A stretch of 64,000 bases of DNA, from assembly GCF_950023065.1 (NCBI RefSeq), contig NC_088681.1, forward strand, positions 29,484,836-29,548,835, in the 5' to 3' direction. Position numbers and translations under genes: made by a program. The DNA is from Planococcus citri (Eukaryota > Arthropoda > Insecta > Hemiptera > Pseudococcidae). This document shows positions 47,747 to 56,714 of this stretch, piece by piece. Every line of letters begins with the position of its first letter. The first letter of the stretch is position 1. The notes under the pieces were generated by a model. That model was given only the letters and a program-made list of their open reading frames with translations, was not told the origin of the DNA and did not search any database.

Positions 47747-48982
47747 CTATGTGATAACTTGGTTGTTCAGAGGATTGTAAACTGCTTTACAATCCATAAT
47801 CATGAGTAGGTGTACCATTCCTTTATCAGGAAACCCATCATCTCGAAAATTGAAATGAATTTTTGTATTTATCAAAGAATCTTTGATCACTTCAGGTTGA
47901 TGAGAACAGTCAATAATGATCATCGGAAAATCCGTTAGGAATGTGATGTAATCACAGACTGGATCTTCTTCTGGTCGATTGTAGTAAGATTTGGGAAATG
48001 CTTTAAACATTTCAAAAATATTACCACATTTATTTTCTGTGTACTTGATGTTCAAACGATCTTTAGGATATAACCAGTAGTTATTGATTTCCAACTGCAC
48101 ATTTTCAACATTTAGTAAATCAAATCTACCCATTTGTTTGTCAAGTTTTCCCACAACATCTTTTTGGAAAGCTATTATAGCATACTTGACTTTAGAATGA
48201 GAAACGGGAACATCCCACGTATATTCAGTAGTACCAACAGGTAATGTTGTGCTTTGATACAACCAATGACGAAAATACATTGTATAATTTGTACTGGTCA
48301 ACACTTCTTTGCGAAGTTTGGCTTCTTTATCAATTCTCAGTTTTATGTGGCGCATACGCCAAATAATGTCTGTGAATTTGAAAGAAACTTGGTATTTTGT
48401 ACCCTCCTTTGAGTAAAAACAATTATTGTCAGACGATGTACTGATATGAAAAATCAATGTTTGAGGTATACGAACAAGACATTTACGATAATCTTCAAAA
48501 CAACCCATCAATTCAGAAAGAGGTTTAATAATTGTAAAGTACCCTGAACTATTGATTAGACTTTTTGCTCCTTGATAAATATTCCAACCAGAAAGACTTT
48601 GAGCCATATTTGGTCTGAATGAAGCAAGACCTTTCATGGTTGTTGAAATACCTGGTTTACGAATATCATCAACTTTATGTTCGCCAACTTTGTATTCAAT
48701 GAATTCAAATCGATGTAAAATACCATTCAAATCAAAATCAATTTTACTTGTATCAATGTTGGTGACAGCTGTAGCAGTACCATCTGTGGCTATAGTATTT
48801 ACACTGATTTGACCAGTAAACACAAGTCTACTTTCACAAGGTAAAGTAATGATATCTTCATTATAAACTGTAATGGGAAACTCCCCACCTGGCTGGTTAA
48901 TGTTCTCAGATGAAGGAGGTCTATAGTCATAAAAATCATAACGTTCAAAGAAATTGTCATAATTTTCATTAGCAGGTGCCAT
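47747..48982 (-). CDS. Probable major capsid protein, Polinton PY / F54H12.2-like
   Basis: 411 aa from ATG 48982, with a TATA box 35 bp upstream. The composition is typical of a beta-rich capsid protein, with many aromatics and few charged runs. Phrases such as 'HRFEFIEYKVG', 'FKFTDIIWRMRHIKLRI', 'MYFRHWLYQS', 'QLEINNYWLYPKDRLNIKY' and 'FMFKAFPKSYY'-like spacing resemble the family widely annotated in insects as F54H12.2-like. That family is the double-jelly-roll major capsid of Polintons. Position between the packaging ATPase and the minor capsid gene supports this. No lesion is visible. The fold cannot be proved from sequence reading. Confidence 0.65.
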   Translation of the reverse strand: MAPANENYDNFFERYDFYDYRPPSSENINQPGGEFPITVYNEDIITLPCESRLVFTGQISVNTIATDGTATAVTNIDTSKIDFDLNGILHRFEFIEYKVGEHKVDDIRKPGISTTMKGLASFRPNMAQSLSGWNIYQGAKSLINSSGYFTIIKPLSELMGCFEDYRKCLVRIPQTLIFHISTSSDNNCFYSKEGTKYQVSFKFTDIIWRMRHIKLRIDKEAKLRKEVLTSTNYTMYFRHWLYQSTTLPVGTTEYTWDVPVSHSKVKYAIIAFQKDVVGKLDKQMGRFDLLNVENVQLEINNYWLYPKDRLNIKYTENKCGNIFEMFKAFPKSYYNRPEEDPVCDYITFLTDFPMIIIDCSHQPEVIKDSLINTKIHFNFRDDGFPDKGMVHLLMIMDCKAVYNPLNNQVIT

Positions 48983-49016
48983 AGTAATGATAATAACTTA
49001 TCAGTGTTAGGTACCT

Positions 49017-49026
49017 CTATGTATAG
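49017..49026 (-). promoter_or_regulatory. TATA box of the capsid gene
   Basis: CTATACATAG followed by AGGT on the minus strand, 35 bp before ATG 48982. Confidence 0.6.
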
Positions 49027-49068
49027 TTTTTTTGAACCAATTTCCTATGTACCTTATCAAATTAGGTC

Positions 49069-49758
49069 TCAGGTATTTATACTTTCTTCAAACTTCTTTT
49101 TATACTTGCATTCATCACTCTCAACATCAATAACCAGAAAACCAAACTGTTCACGCCAACAATTGTTACACATTGAACGGAATTTCTCAAAAGTGACATC
49201 TGTGATGTATTCAGTATAAACTTGACGCAAATTCACTAAATCCTGCCTAAACAGTATAATGTAATTGAAATTTTCACGTATGCCACTCTTTTTTGGTATT
49301 TTTGTGTAAGCTTGACTCAAGTAAAAACAAGAAATATTACGATGTCTGCCTCTGAGGAAAAAATTAGCAACTTTATCTTGCTTTTCAGTCAGTACATCAT
49401 CAAAAATCACAATGGAATCCATTTCCAAATCTTCAGGTTCAGGGAGTGATTCAACTTGTAGTTCTTGGATATTAATCATTTGCTTTCGACTTTTCTTATT
49501 TTTATTGTGCCCAGCTATGAGTTCACGCAGTGTTCCATACTTTTCCTGGTAACTCGTTTTCGAGCATAGATACAAATTTTTGTATGGTCTCATGTGTACC
49601 AGCATGGTAAGAAGTAAGTTTGATTTTCCAGACCCACTAGGTCCAAACATACCGCAACGGATCACATCAGGAAACATTTCTACTTTACGTTGTTTTTTCT
49701 TAACTTGATTGTCGAAATTAATCACTGTTATCGAATTTTTCAATCTACGTTTATCCAT
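49069..49758 (-). CDS. Packaging ATPase (A32/FtsK-HerA type)
   Basis: 229 aa from ATG 49758. Walker A is FGPSGSGKSNLLL (GxxGxGKS at residues 39-46) and Walker B is DSIVIFDD (114-121). A 'FYLSQAY' segment near residue 149 carries the sensor-like polar residue. This family pumps genome DNA into viral capsids in NCLDVs, virophages and Polintons. It is followed downstream by the capsid genes. A degenerate paralogue lies about 5 kb away at 43219-43797. No convincing TATA box precedes it; TTATATTAC at 49768-49776 is too near the ATG. It may share the polymerase transcript, whose stop is 33 bp away. Confidence 0.93.
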   Translation of the reverse strand: MDKRRLKNSITVINFDNQVKKKQRKVEMFPDVIRCGMFGPSGSGKSNLLLTMLVHMRPYKNLYLCSKTSYQEKYGTLRELIAGHNKNKKSRKQMINIQELQVESLPEPEDLEMDSIVIFDDVLTEKQDKVANFFLRGRHRNISCFYLSQAYTKIPKKSGIRENFNYIILFRQDLVNLRQVYTEYITDVTFEKFRSMCNNCWREQFGFLVIDVESDECKYKKKFEESINT

Positions 49759-49790
49759 TGCCAGCTGTAATATAATTCTTCAACGTTTCA

Positions 49791-52700
49791 CTAAGCAATG
49801 TAACCATAAGGAACTGTGTCGAAATTATCACAAATCACACGTTTATCAAAGTTGAAACCAAACTTCTTTGTCTGATCTGTGTTAACCAATTGCTTAGTCT
49901 TCACATCTCGAACAATATTCTTATCAACAGTGATCACGTTTGGAAATTCCTTATCAATCATCAGTTCCATAACCGATCCGGTGATTTTCTTCGCATTGGT
50001 ATAGTGTAGAGTGAAACCTTTCACCTTGAGACATTCTTTACCAGTGTTTGTCTTGTAGTAGTAAGATTTAGGACCTGAGGCTATGAATTTGGTAATGTAA
50101 CCTCCTTTCAGCTCATCAGTCCACTCACCCAACAAGTCACCAGTTGTCACGGTATTGGTTCCATCATCTACATATACAATTGAGTCAGTGTCGCAATAAA
50201 GAACTGCTTCATTTAATTTTGACAACTGATCGTAAAGTCTAAGCCGGGCATTAGCAGTTGTGAAAGCTGCAACGTAAATATTGGTCTTATAGTTGCGTTC
50301 AACATATTGATCTTTGAATTTGTAATTCACTTGAACCATTTCCTCAGACAATGGAAACACGTGAACATTTGTCAGCTTATCGTCCAGGAGAATTTTATAG
50401 AAACGACATGGATCCGTTAAGTATTCGGTATTACCCATGTTGTCTCGCTGTCCAAATTTACCCCAAAGTGAATTGAGGCATAATTTGGCCACAGCCCTTC
50501 TTCCTGGATTATAGGCAATTTTGTCAATATCCAAATCAATACCTTGATCACATTTCACAGCTGCGACATAAGCTTCTTTGGTTGGATATGAGTGCTCACT
50601 AGATTCCAATTTCACTTTCAAGAAATAGGTAATGTAGTCTTTCCACAAATCAGTTGATTTGTCAAAATGCCACACTTCGTATGTTTCCAGCACTTCATAA
50701 CCCATCTCAATAGCTTTGTTCATTTCTCGAGTGGACCAAGTACCTACAAATTCACGTTCTGCATCTGTGTGGGTACACCTAGGCTGATTATCAATGGCAC
50801 ATTTCACGCATATAGTGAACAATAATTTTTCACTCTTACTCATCTGTACACGACATGGAAGAACCGGAATGTAGAGATCACGAGGTGGTAGGACTTTGCA
50901 TTTAACAAATCCAAACCAATTCGGATCGTAACATGGCGGATTCAAAATCTTCATCGGATGTCCAACTGGATACGGATCATAATACATTACGGTCGGATAC
51001 AGTGAACAGACATCTATATACTTGATTTTTCCATCAACACCATCAACTGTCTTCTTTAATTTGAAGACTTCTGTACGCCCACCAAAGAATGCATCTCGTG
51101 GATTTAGTGGCTCTATTACTTGGTTGTTGATCAAGTAACAGTTCTTAGAGTATTCTCGAGTTTTTTTCCATTTACATTCCCACATCTCAACTACAGTGTA
51201 CCCAGCTCTTTGAAGCTGTTCTGTTCTCTCCACAGTTTTCTGGTATAGATCACCCATGCATTCGTGATTCACCCTGTTAGTGGTTTCTTCATCGAAGCAA
51301 TCAGGACATCCATGCCAGAAACAACCGTGGAATTGGTAAACTGTGTTGGATGTGGAATCAAAGCCATCAACTTTAGCTCCACATATTCGTTTCTCACCTC
51401 CATTGCTAGCGTGAACAATATTAGGATTGTCAAATGAGTTTAGCCAAGATATTGAAACCTTAGAAAACTGATCGTGAAACTCCTTGTTGTCCACTGCTAT
51501 TGTATTAGGCTTCAAGTATTTACTTCTATACAAAGCCATACAATCACTAGCAATGGTGGTATAACAGAATGGATCCAAATTGCCACTATCCAAAAAGTCC
51601 TCCCTGAATTTCAAGCATCCACGTCGCAGAATATCAACATCTGAACTACAATACTGAAACAATTCACTTTTCAAATCGAACTGGTAATGTTCTTCAGTCT
51701 TTTGTTTGTGCCAGTTGAGGAAATCTTTGCGTGCTTCTGCTTTCATTCTGTCAGGACAGTAATAATGTGCAGCTGGAATGTCTCCCACGTAATTTTCATT
51801 TTCTTTTGTATTGAAGAGATGAGGAAAGTAACCTTTCTTCAACTCAGTCAATCCGAAAGTTTTTGGAAAATCTGCTAGTGGTGACGCAATAAAGTTGTGG
51901 CTGTCAATGATTCGTAAATTTAGTGGTCCAATCTTCAGCATCATCACCTTACTACCTGAAAAAATTGCTTCTGGCTCAATTGTATTCTTTATGCAATATT
52001 GCAAAATGAAATAACTATCGTAACCTCGGGCATAGTGTGCAATTGCAGTGTAGTCCTTGTGCTGTTTATCAACAAGCCATGCACAAAACTCTTCGTTCGA
52101 ATCAAACCAACATATGTTGTTGTTGAAATCACGTGTAATTATCAAGTTAGGTACATGTTGGCCTGTTTCTTGTTGACACTCGTAATCGAAAAATATATAT
52201 TTTTCGGTATAAGTGCAACGTTTGTTTTCCCTGTTACACCAACTGGGACCACAATTCTTACACTTATATGCACATCTACCACCCATAGCAGGAATGTCCT
52301 TCATGAAGCATTTATGTATAGCTGTATCAACGTGTTGTTTGCAATTCCCACACTCGGAGTAACCACATTTATGGTCTACATCTGAACGCTGAACAACATT
52401 GCTACAACCAATACATTTAAACTCTTCTTTGCAGACAGTCTGTTTATGGTTTTTCAGGCAGTCCTTGTTGACACAATATCGGTTGCAATCTATACAAAGA
52501 ACACGTTTCACATCACTGTGTACAAGTTCATTGCATAGCTTACACTTTTTACCTCCTGTACAGTTTGGATGTTCATCTGGATTCTGATAACCTGAATTAC
52601 AAAGTTCACAGTAGTATACACTACCATAAAACCCTTTCATCGAATTAATTGTGTCAAAATGATTACCATCCTTATACAGGTAGATTTTCATTTCTTTTTC

Positions 52701-55472
52701 AATACCACTATAAATTCGAGGGTTATTAACTATGGCTTCAATGACCACAATTTGAATATCCAGGTATTCCTCAACAAATTTCATGTTGGCTATGGTCAAA
52801 CCATTTTCACATGTGAAACCATCACCAGCATACCTATCAACCAATTGATTGTGCAACTTATTGGTTAGTCTGTTTTGAATTGGCTTACCTTTTCGTGTAT
52901 CCTTAATTTGAGAATCATTCAAAGTTTCGTCCAAAATTTTATCAGTATGATGAGTCATACCAACAATAACAGCTCGTAAACCACATAACTTGTCATCATT
53001 TTTGATTTGGTTGATGCTGGTCTTTGTATGTTTATTCTTGGCCAAATTCAAGATCTTTGTTCGGCCTTCACCCCGTGGAATTTTGATCGTTTGAACGTGG
53101 AACTTGCATGCAAAAAGATCCACAGTTTCATCCGAAGTCAAAATTTGTTCCAATTTTGCCTTCAATGATTCAACATGGTCGTTTGTTTGAAGACCTGTTC
53201 GAATCGGTTGATTTAGAGCAGGGTTTGTAACCTGAAGGTCAATGAAATCACCAGATATGAAACCGGATTTTGTCTTAGCATATTCCATCATCTCATTCAG
53301 TGCTCTTGAGATGAGATCAACTCTAGGTAGTTTTTCAATATTTTTCCTCAACGTAATTCTATAAGAATGTTCTGTTAGGCCAAACTTTGCTCTTATCAAT
53401 GCATCAACAAGAGTAACATTGATATATTGTAAAGCTACAGTACCTGGAGGTAAATCTTCATCATCGTCGTCACTATTGGTATCATCAGCAGCAGCGTCAA
53501 CTGTAGGAGCATTAGTATTGGATGTAGAAGCACTAGTGCTGGCAACATTACCACCTCCACCTCCACCAATATATACTCTTTCAGCTTCTTCTTCTTCTTC
53601 TACTGGTTGAATACCGTGATCTGGATTGCCATGATCTGAATCATCATCACCATCACTGCTATTGTCACTATCAGGGTTGTCATCATTTGGTCCACTGTCT
53701 GAATCATCGTCATTTGAATCATCCTCATCTGAATCATCGTCAGTCGAGTCATCTGAACTATCATCATCATTGGTTGAAATTGTTGAGGTGTTAGAGGAGG
53801 TACTTTCCGTATCATCACCACCACCACCACCACCATTCAACAAATCTTCCAAAAACTGATCCATTTCAATTTCATTTGGTTCAGCTGGTATCATATTCGG
53901 GTTGTTGTGTCCATGAATAATTTCACCGCCACCAGCCCTTGCGTTATGATATTTATCAAGGCGCTGGGGTCTGGTAGGTTTTCGGGTAACCAAATACTCC
54001 AGAGGATCCACTTCATTTGTAATTTTAATGCAAGGTTTTGGAAACTCTGGGTAATATTTGGGCATACCAGGTCGTGGAGCGTGAGGTCGATACTGCGGCA
54101 CGGGTCTGCTGAAGATTTCTTTAATCTTATCAGCCCGAGATACCATAGGAGTATTCACAACTGGAGGGTCTATATACATCTCCACAGCATCGATCTCTAG
54201 CTCCACAACTTGTCTATGTGGTTCCAAAAACGGTGTTGGATCATTATTTGAACCGAAAAATATATCCAATACATTTCTCGGTTCAGGCTGTTCTTCTTCA
54301 ATAAGGTTGGGTAAAAGATTCTCAGGGAATAACTCTTTAAGCAATCCTCGTTGAGGTTCAGGAATTGAGTCATCACCCAACTCCATATCCTCAAGAACTT
54401 GTTCAAGAGTATCTTCCTCTGGTACCTCTACCTCAACCTCCATCTCCATCTGTATTACTACCTGTTCTTGTTTTTCTTCTTCACCATCCATTTCAGCTAA
54501 TATTCCATCTACAGCATTTCTGGTTTCCTCGTTGGTGTAAAGTCCATAATCCTGGGTAGTTGGTTGTTGAATAATTTCTGCATCATCATCATCATCATCG
54601 ATTTCCATCTCAGCAATTAAATCTTGGAGTTTATCTGCAGTTTGTGGTGGTGGTGGTGGTAGTTGTTGTTGTTGACATTCTTCTTCAATACTAGGAACTC
54701 CTGAAACAAAAGAAATCGCTTCTGCTGGCCTTCCAGCAAGATTAGTAGCATCATCATCATCTTCATCTTCGGTATCACTATAGTCAACTAACTTAAATTT
54801 CATTTTTTTAGAACCTACATTATTGATAATTTTAACACTAGAAGTCGATTTTTTACGTTTTAAACTTTTTTTGGTCCCTACTTTATCACTATTTAAATCT
54901 AAAGTATCTAAGGTAGCTAAGTAAGCACCCAGTCCTGGTCGTTGCCAACCATTCCTTGGTGCAGATTTATTAAATAAACTATTACTAAATGGGAAAATTT
55001 CCCCTAAATTAAAATTATCATTACCTACACTATTATCTAACGCTAACACTAACTGCAGTTTATTCATATTGAAATAATTCTTGATTCCCTTCTGCTTTGC
55101 CAAAACCCTCAACTCAACCACTTTGTATTGATTGTAATCAATACTAGGTGGCTGAATGGGAGCTGCAGCTGCAGCAGTTGGTTCACAAGCATTATTTGAA
55201 TCAAATAAGCTGCAGTGAAAAGGGAAAATATTCCCTATAAGATGACTATTCAACAAGTTGAATAGATCATCTTTTTTCATTGCATGATGAAAACGAAGTG
55301 TGCTCTTCTTCGCTTCATCACGCAGTTGTTGTACTGTGTAACCCTGAAAAGGACTGACCACAGTACAACAAGAAGCTCCAAGAGCCGCATTGAATTCTGC
55401 ATTTGAAGTAGTAGTAGCCATCGTATTACCAGTTAGCAAGAGATGTTGGCAGGAAGACATTCTAGAGCACAT
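49791..55472 (-). CDS. Protein-primed family B DNA polymerase (pPolB), 1893 aa with large N-terminal extension
   Basis: Replicates the element. Exonuclease motifs: FFDYECQ (about 1095, DxE), 'DSHNFIASPL' (about 1190), YCSSDVDIL (about 1277). Palm motifs: 'YIDVCSLYP' (about 1490), 'CLNSLWGKFG' (about 1672), YCDTDSIVY (about 1762). Before these are two SAP-like segments each followed by an IFPF..SLF motif (about 50-90 and 115-170), an acidic low-complexity region to about 670, a possible OTU-like cysteine peptidase segment (about 850-950), and a long array of zinc-finger-like CxxC pairs (about 955-1085). A Vsr-like nuclease block (about 1355-1430) sits between exonuclease and palm. The TATA at 55497-55506 predicts a transcript start close to ATG 55472, so ATG 55460 or 55421 may be the true start. 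Confidence 0.95.
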   Translation of the reverse strand: MCSRMSSCQHLLLTGNTMATTTSNAEFNAALGASCCTVVSPFQGYTVQQLRDEAKKSTLRFHHAMKKDDLFNLLNSHLIGNIFPFHCSLFDSNNACEPTAAAAAPIQPPSIDYNQYKVVELRVLAKQKGIKNYFNMNKLQLVLALDNSVGNDNFNLGEIFPFSNSLFNKSAPRNGWQRPGLGAYLATLDTLDLNSDKVGTKKSLKRKKSTSSVKIINNVGSKKMKFKLVDYSDTEDEDDDDATNLAGRPAEAISFVSGVPSIEEECQQQQLPPPPPQTADKLQDLIAEMEIDDDDDDAEIIQQPTTQDYGLYTNEETRNAVDGILAEMDGEEEKQEQVVIQMEMEVEVEVPEEDTLEQVLEDMELGDDSIPEPQRGLLKELFPENLLPNLIEEEQPEPRNVLDIFFGSNNDPTPFLEPHRQVVELEIDAVEMYIDPPVVNTPMVSRADKIKEIFSRPVPQYRPHAPRPGMPKYYPEFPKPCIKITNEVDPLEYLVTRKPTRPQRLDKYHNARAGGGEIIHGHNNPNMIPAEPNEIEMDQFLEDLLNGGGGGGDDTESTSSNTSTISTNDDDSSDDSTDDDSDEDDSNDDDSDSGPNDDNPDSDNSSDGDDDSDHGNPDHGIQPVEEEEEAERVYIGGGGGGNVASTSASTSNTNAPTVDAAADDTNSDDDDEDLPPGTVALQYINVTLVDALIRAKFGLTEHSYRITLRKNIEKLPRVDLISRALNEMMEYAKTKSGFISGDFIDLQVTNPALNQPIRTGLQTNDHVESLKAKLEQILTSDETVDLFACKFHVQTIKIPRGEGRTKILNLAKNKHTKTSINQIKNDDKLCGLRAVIVGMTHHTDKILDETLNDSQIKDTRKGKPIQNRLTNKLHNQLVDRYAGDGFTCENGLTIANMKFVEEYLDIQIVVIEAIVNNPRIYSGIEKEMKIYLYKDGNHFDTINSMKGFYGSVYYCELCNSGYQNPDEHPNCTGGKKCKLCNELVHSDVKRVLCIDCNRYCVNKDCLKNHKQTVCKEEFKCIGCSNVVQRSDVDHKCGYSECGNCKQHVDTAIHKCFMKDIPAMGGRCAYKCKNCGPSWCNRENKRCTYTEKYIFFDYECQQETGQHVPNLIITRDFNNNICWFDSNEEFCAWLVDKQHKDYTAIAHYARGYDSYFILQYCIKNTIEPEAIFSGSKVMMLKIGPLNLRIIDSHNFIASPLADFPKTFGLTELKKGYFPHLFNTKENENYVGDIPAAHYYCPDRMKAEARKDFLNWHKQKTEEHYQFDLKSELFQYCSSDVDILRRGCLKFREDFLDSGNLDPFCYTTIASDCMALYRSKYLKPNTIAVDNKEFHDQFSKVSISWLNSFDNPNIVHASNGGEKRICGAKVDGFDSTSNTVYQFHGCFWHGCPDCFDEETTNRVNHECMGDLYQKTVERTEQLQRAGYTVVEMWECKWKKTREYSKNCYLINNQVIEPLNPRDAFFGGRTEVFKLKKTVDGVDGKIKYIDVCSLYPTVMYYDPYPVGHPMKILNPPCYDPNWFGFVKCKVLPPRDLYIPVLPCRVQMSKSEKLLFTICVKCAIDNQPRCTHTDAEREFVGTWSTREMNKAIEMGYEVLETYEVWHFDKSTDLWKDYITYFLKVKLESSEHSYPTKEAYVAAVKCDQGIDLDIDKIAYNPGRRAVAKLCLNSLWGKFGQRDNMGNTEYLTDPCRFYKILLDDKLTNVHVFPLSEEMVQVNYKFKDQYVERNYKTNIYVAAFTTANARLRLYDQLSKLNEAVLYCDTDSIVYVDDGTNTVTTGDLLGEWTDELKGGYITKFIASGPKSYYYKTNTGKECLKVKGFTLHYTNAKKITGSVMELMIDKEFPNVITVDKNIVRDVKTKQLVNTDQTKKFGFNFDKRVICDNFDTVPYGYIA

Positions 55473-55496
55473 TAACTTTTCTCTCTCACCACAACT

Positions 55497-55506
55497 CTAT
55501 TTATAG
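55497..55506 (-). promoter_or_regulatory. TATA box of the polymerase gene
   Basis: CTATAAATAG on the minus strand, 25-34 bp upstream of the first ATG. It forms the left edge of a divergent promoter module. Confidence 0.65.
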
Positions 55507-55775
55507 TTTTTTCACAGACCCTTCTGGGCTATCTGCTCTCTGATTGGCTGATTGGAAAAATCCAATCAACCAATCATAGCACAGCACAGTTGCACTGGCA
55601 TTCGCCTCTCTTTGAATCACTAAGAGTCATTTTTCCCTTACACACTTCAAACAGAAGTTTATCTGCACACACAGCTGCATAAATCATTAAAGATTTTGCT
55701 GTATTGTGATTGGTTGAAATTCAGCCAATCACAAAGCAGATAACTCAAATAGATTTGAGAAAAAACTATAAATAC
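55497..55775. promoter_or_regulatory. Divergent promoter module 1 (polymerase / hairpin array)
   Basis: A leftward TATA box (55497-55506) and a rightward one (CTATAAATAC, 55766-55775) bound a 279-bp segment holding several ATTGG/CCAAT boxes in both orientations, for example the 'gattggctgattgg' to 'ccaatcaaccaatca' pair near 55544-55580 and another pair near 55709-55733. CCAAT boxes are common NF-Y sites. The leftward side drives the polymerase gene. The rightward side faces a region without a gene but with structured repeats. Confidence 0.6.
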
Positions 55776-55861
55776 TGGTTACATAACTCAAGTTAATCAT
55801 TTACTCAGCTGTCACTCTGACAAGTGCTTATATACACATAAGAGGGAAAAATATGAAAAAA

Positions 55862-56206
55862 ATTGGTAGATGCAGAAATGATTTGTGAAGAAGAAAAATT
55901 TGCCAACATGTTTTGTGTAGTAAATTATTTTCTTCACAAATCATTTCTGCATCTCCATGTGTACACTGAAGAGAAAAAACAGTACATGCAGAAATGATCC
56001 GTGCAGAAAAAAATTTGCCAACATGTTTTGTGTAGTAAATTATTTTCTTGACAAATCATTTCTGCATCTCCATGTGTACACTGAAGAGAAAAAACAGTAC
56101 ATGCAGAAATGATCCGTGCAGAAAAAAATTTACCAACATGTTTTGTGTAGTAAACTTTTTTCCTTCACAGATCGTTTCTGCATCTTATGTTTTTCTCTTC
56201 ATGTAC
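55862..56206 (+). repeat. Three tandem 115-bp units, each an imperfect long hairpin
   Basis: 'caacatgttttgtgtagtaa' recurs at exact 115-bp steps (55903, 56018, 56133). In unit 1, 55869-55891 and 55931-55953 are perfect reverse complements (23 bp) around a 39-nt loop. Units 2 and 3 keep the arms at about 56-80% pairing. No coding capacity is consistent across units. It may be a structured noncoding RNA precursor, a replication signal or a DNA cruciform site. It is flanked by promoters pointing inward from both sides. Confidence 0.75.
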
Positions 56207-56218
56207 TCCACACACCTC

Positions 56219-56350
56219 CCAAAAAATGGTAGAGAAACTCTACATACTTCCAGAGATGGTTTATGATCATCATTAACCACCACAAGGAAGGCCAGGGAAC
56301 CCTGGTCTTTTACCAAAAATGGTAGACTTCAGTCTACATACCTCTGGTGG
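56219..56350. repeat. Pair of small hairpins with a compensatory base pair
   Basis: Two related units, 'aatggtagagaaactctaca' (hairpin 56229-56243) and 'aatggtagacttcagtctac' (hairpin 56322-56337), have 6-bp stems in which one pair is G-C in the first and C-G in the second. Similar flanks ('atac.tc....g.tgg') follow each. Between them 'ccagggaaccctgg' (56292-56305) is a near-perfect palindrome. Confidence 0.55.
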
Positions 56351-56518
56351 AGGGCCAGACCTCAATTCATTCGAGAATAGGATGAAATATTTAAATTTCA
56401 AACCATCTGGTCTTGATTTGAAAAGCAGAGCTGTTTTCCACCTTATATAGACATGGCTACATACTTTATCTAAGAGTAGTAAAGTATACCATTCAACAAT
56501 GCAGGGTAGGGTATACAC
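56273..56518 (-). CDS. Doubtful 81-aa frame below a leftward TATA box
   Basis: The frame starts near 56518, about 70 bp below the leftward TATA of module 2 (56585-56594). The product begins MYTLPCIVEW, is hydrophobic in its first third, and has no recognisable domain. It overlaps the small hairpins at its 3' end. It may be a real short gene or only the leader of a noncoding transcript. Confidence 0.2.
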   Translation of the reverse strand: MYTLPCIVEWYTLLLLDKVCSHVYIRWKTALLFKSRPDGLKFKYFILFSNELRSGPPPEVCRLKSTIFGKRPGFPGLPCGG

Positions 56519-56584
56519 TCATAGACTAGCTGTGTACCAGAGCTCTGCTGTTCTGCATAATGAGAAGTCTGTCATACTACACCT

Positions 56585-56711
56585 GTATTTATAGTTTTCT
56601 AAGGATACCTTCTGGCCAATACTGCTCTCTGATTGGTCAGTTTGTATTAACCTGCCAACCAATCAGAATGCAGCATTTGTGTCAGTGCAGTCTCTTGAAA
56701 ACTATAAATAT
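56585..56711. promoter_or_regulatory. Divergent promoter module 2
   Basis: A leftward TATA (CTATAAATAC on minus, 56585-56594) and a rightward one (CTATAAATAT, 56702-56711) enclose CCAAT/ATTGG boxes, as in module 1. The inner sequences of the two modules are related: 'ctgctctctgattgg' is shared and 'aaccaatca' follows in both. It is a shorter duplicate of module 1. The rightward side leads into the gene-free right end. Confidence 0.6.
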
Positions 56712-56714
56712 AAG

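Noticed and set aside
53419..54559. Long plus-strand and alternate minus-strand frames rich in Ser, Thr or Met
   Set aside because: They are shadows of the acidic low-complexity region of the polymerase gene (GAT/GAA repeats read in other frames).
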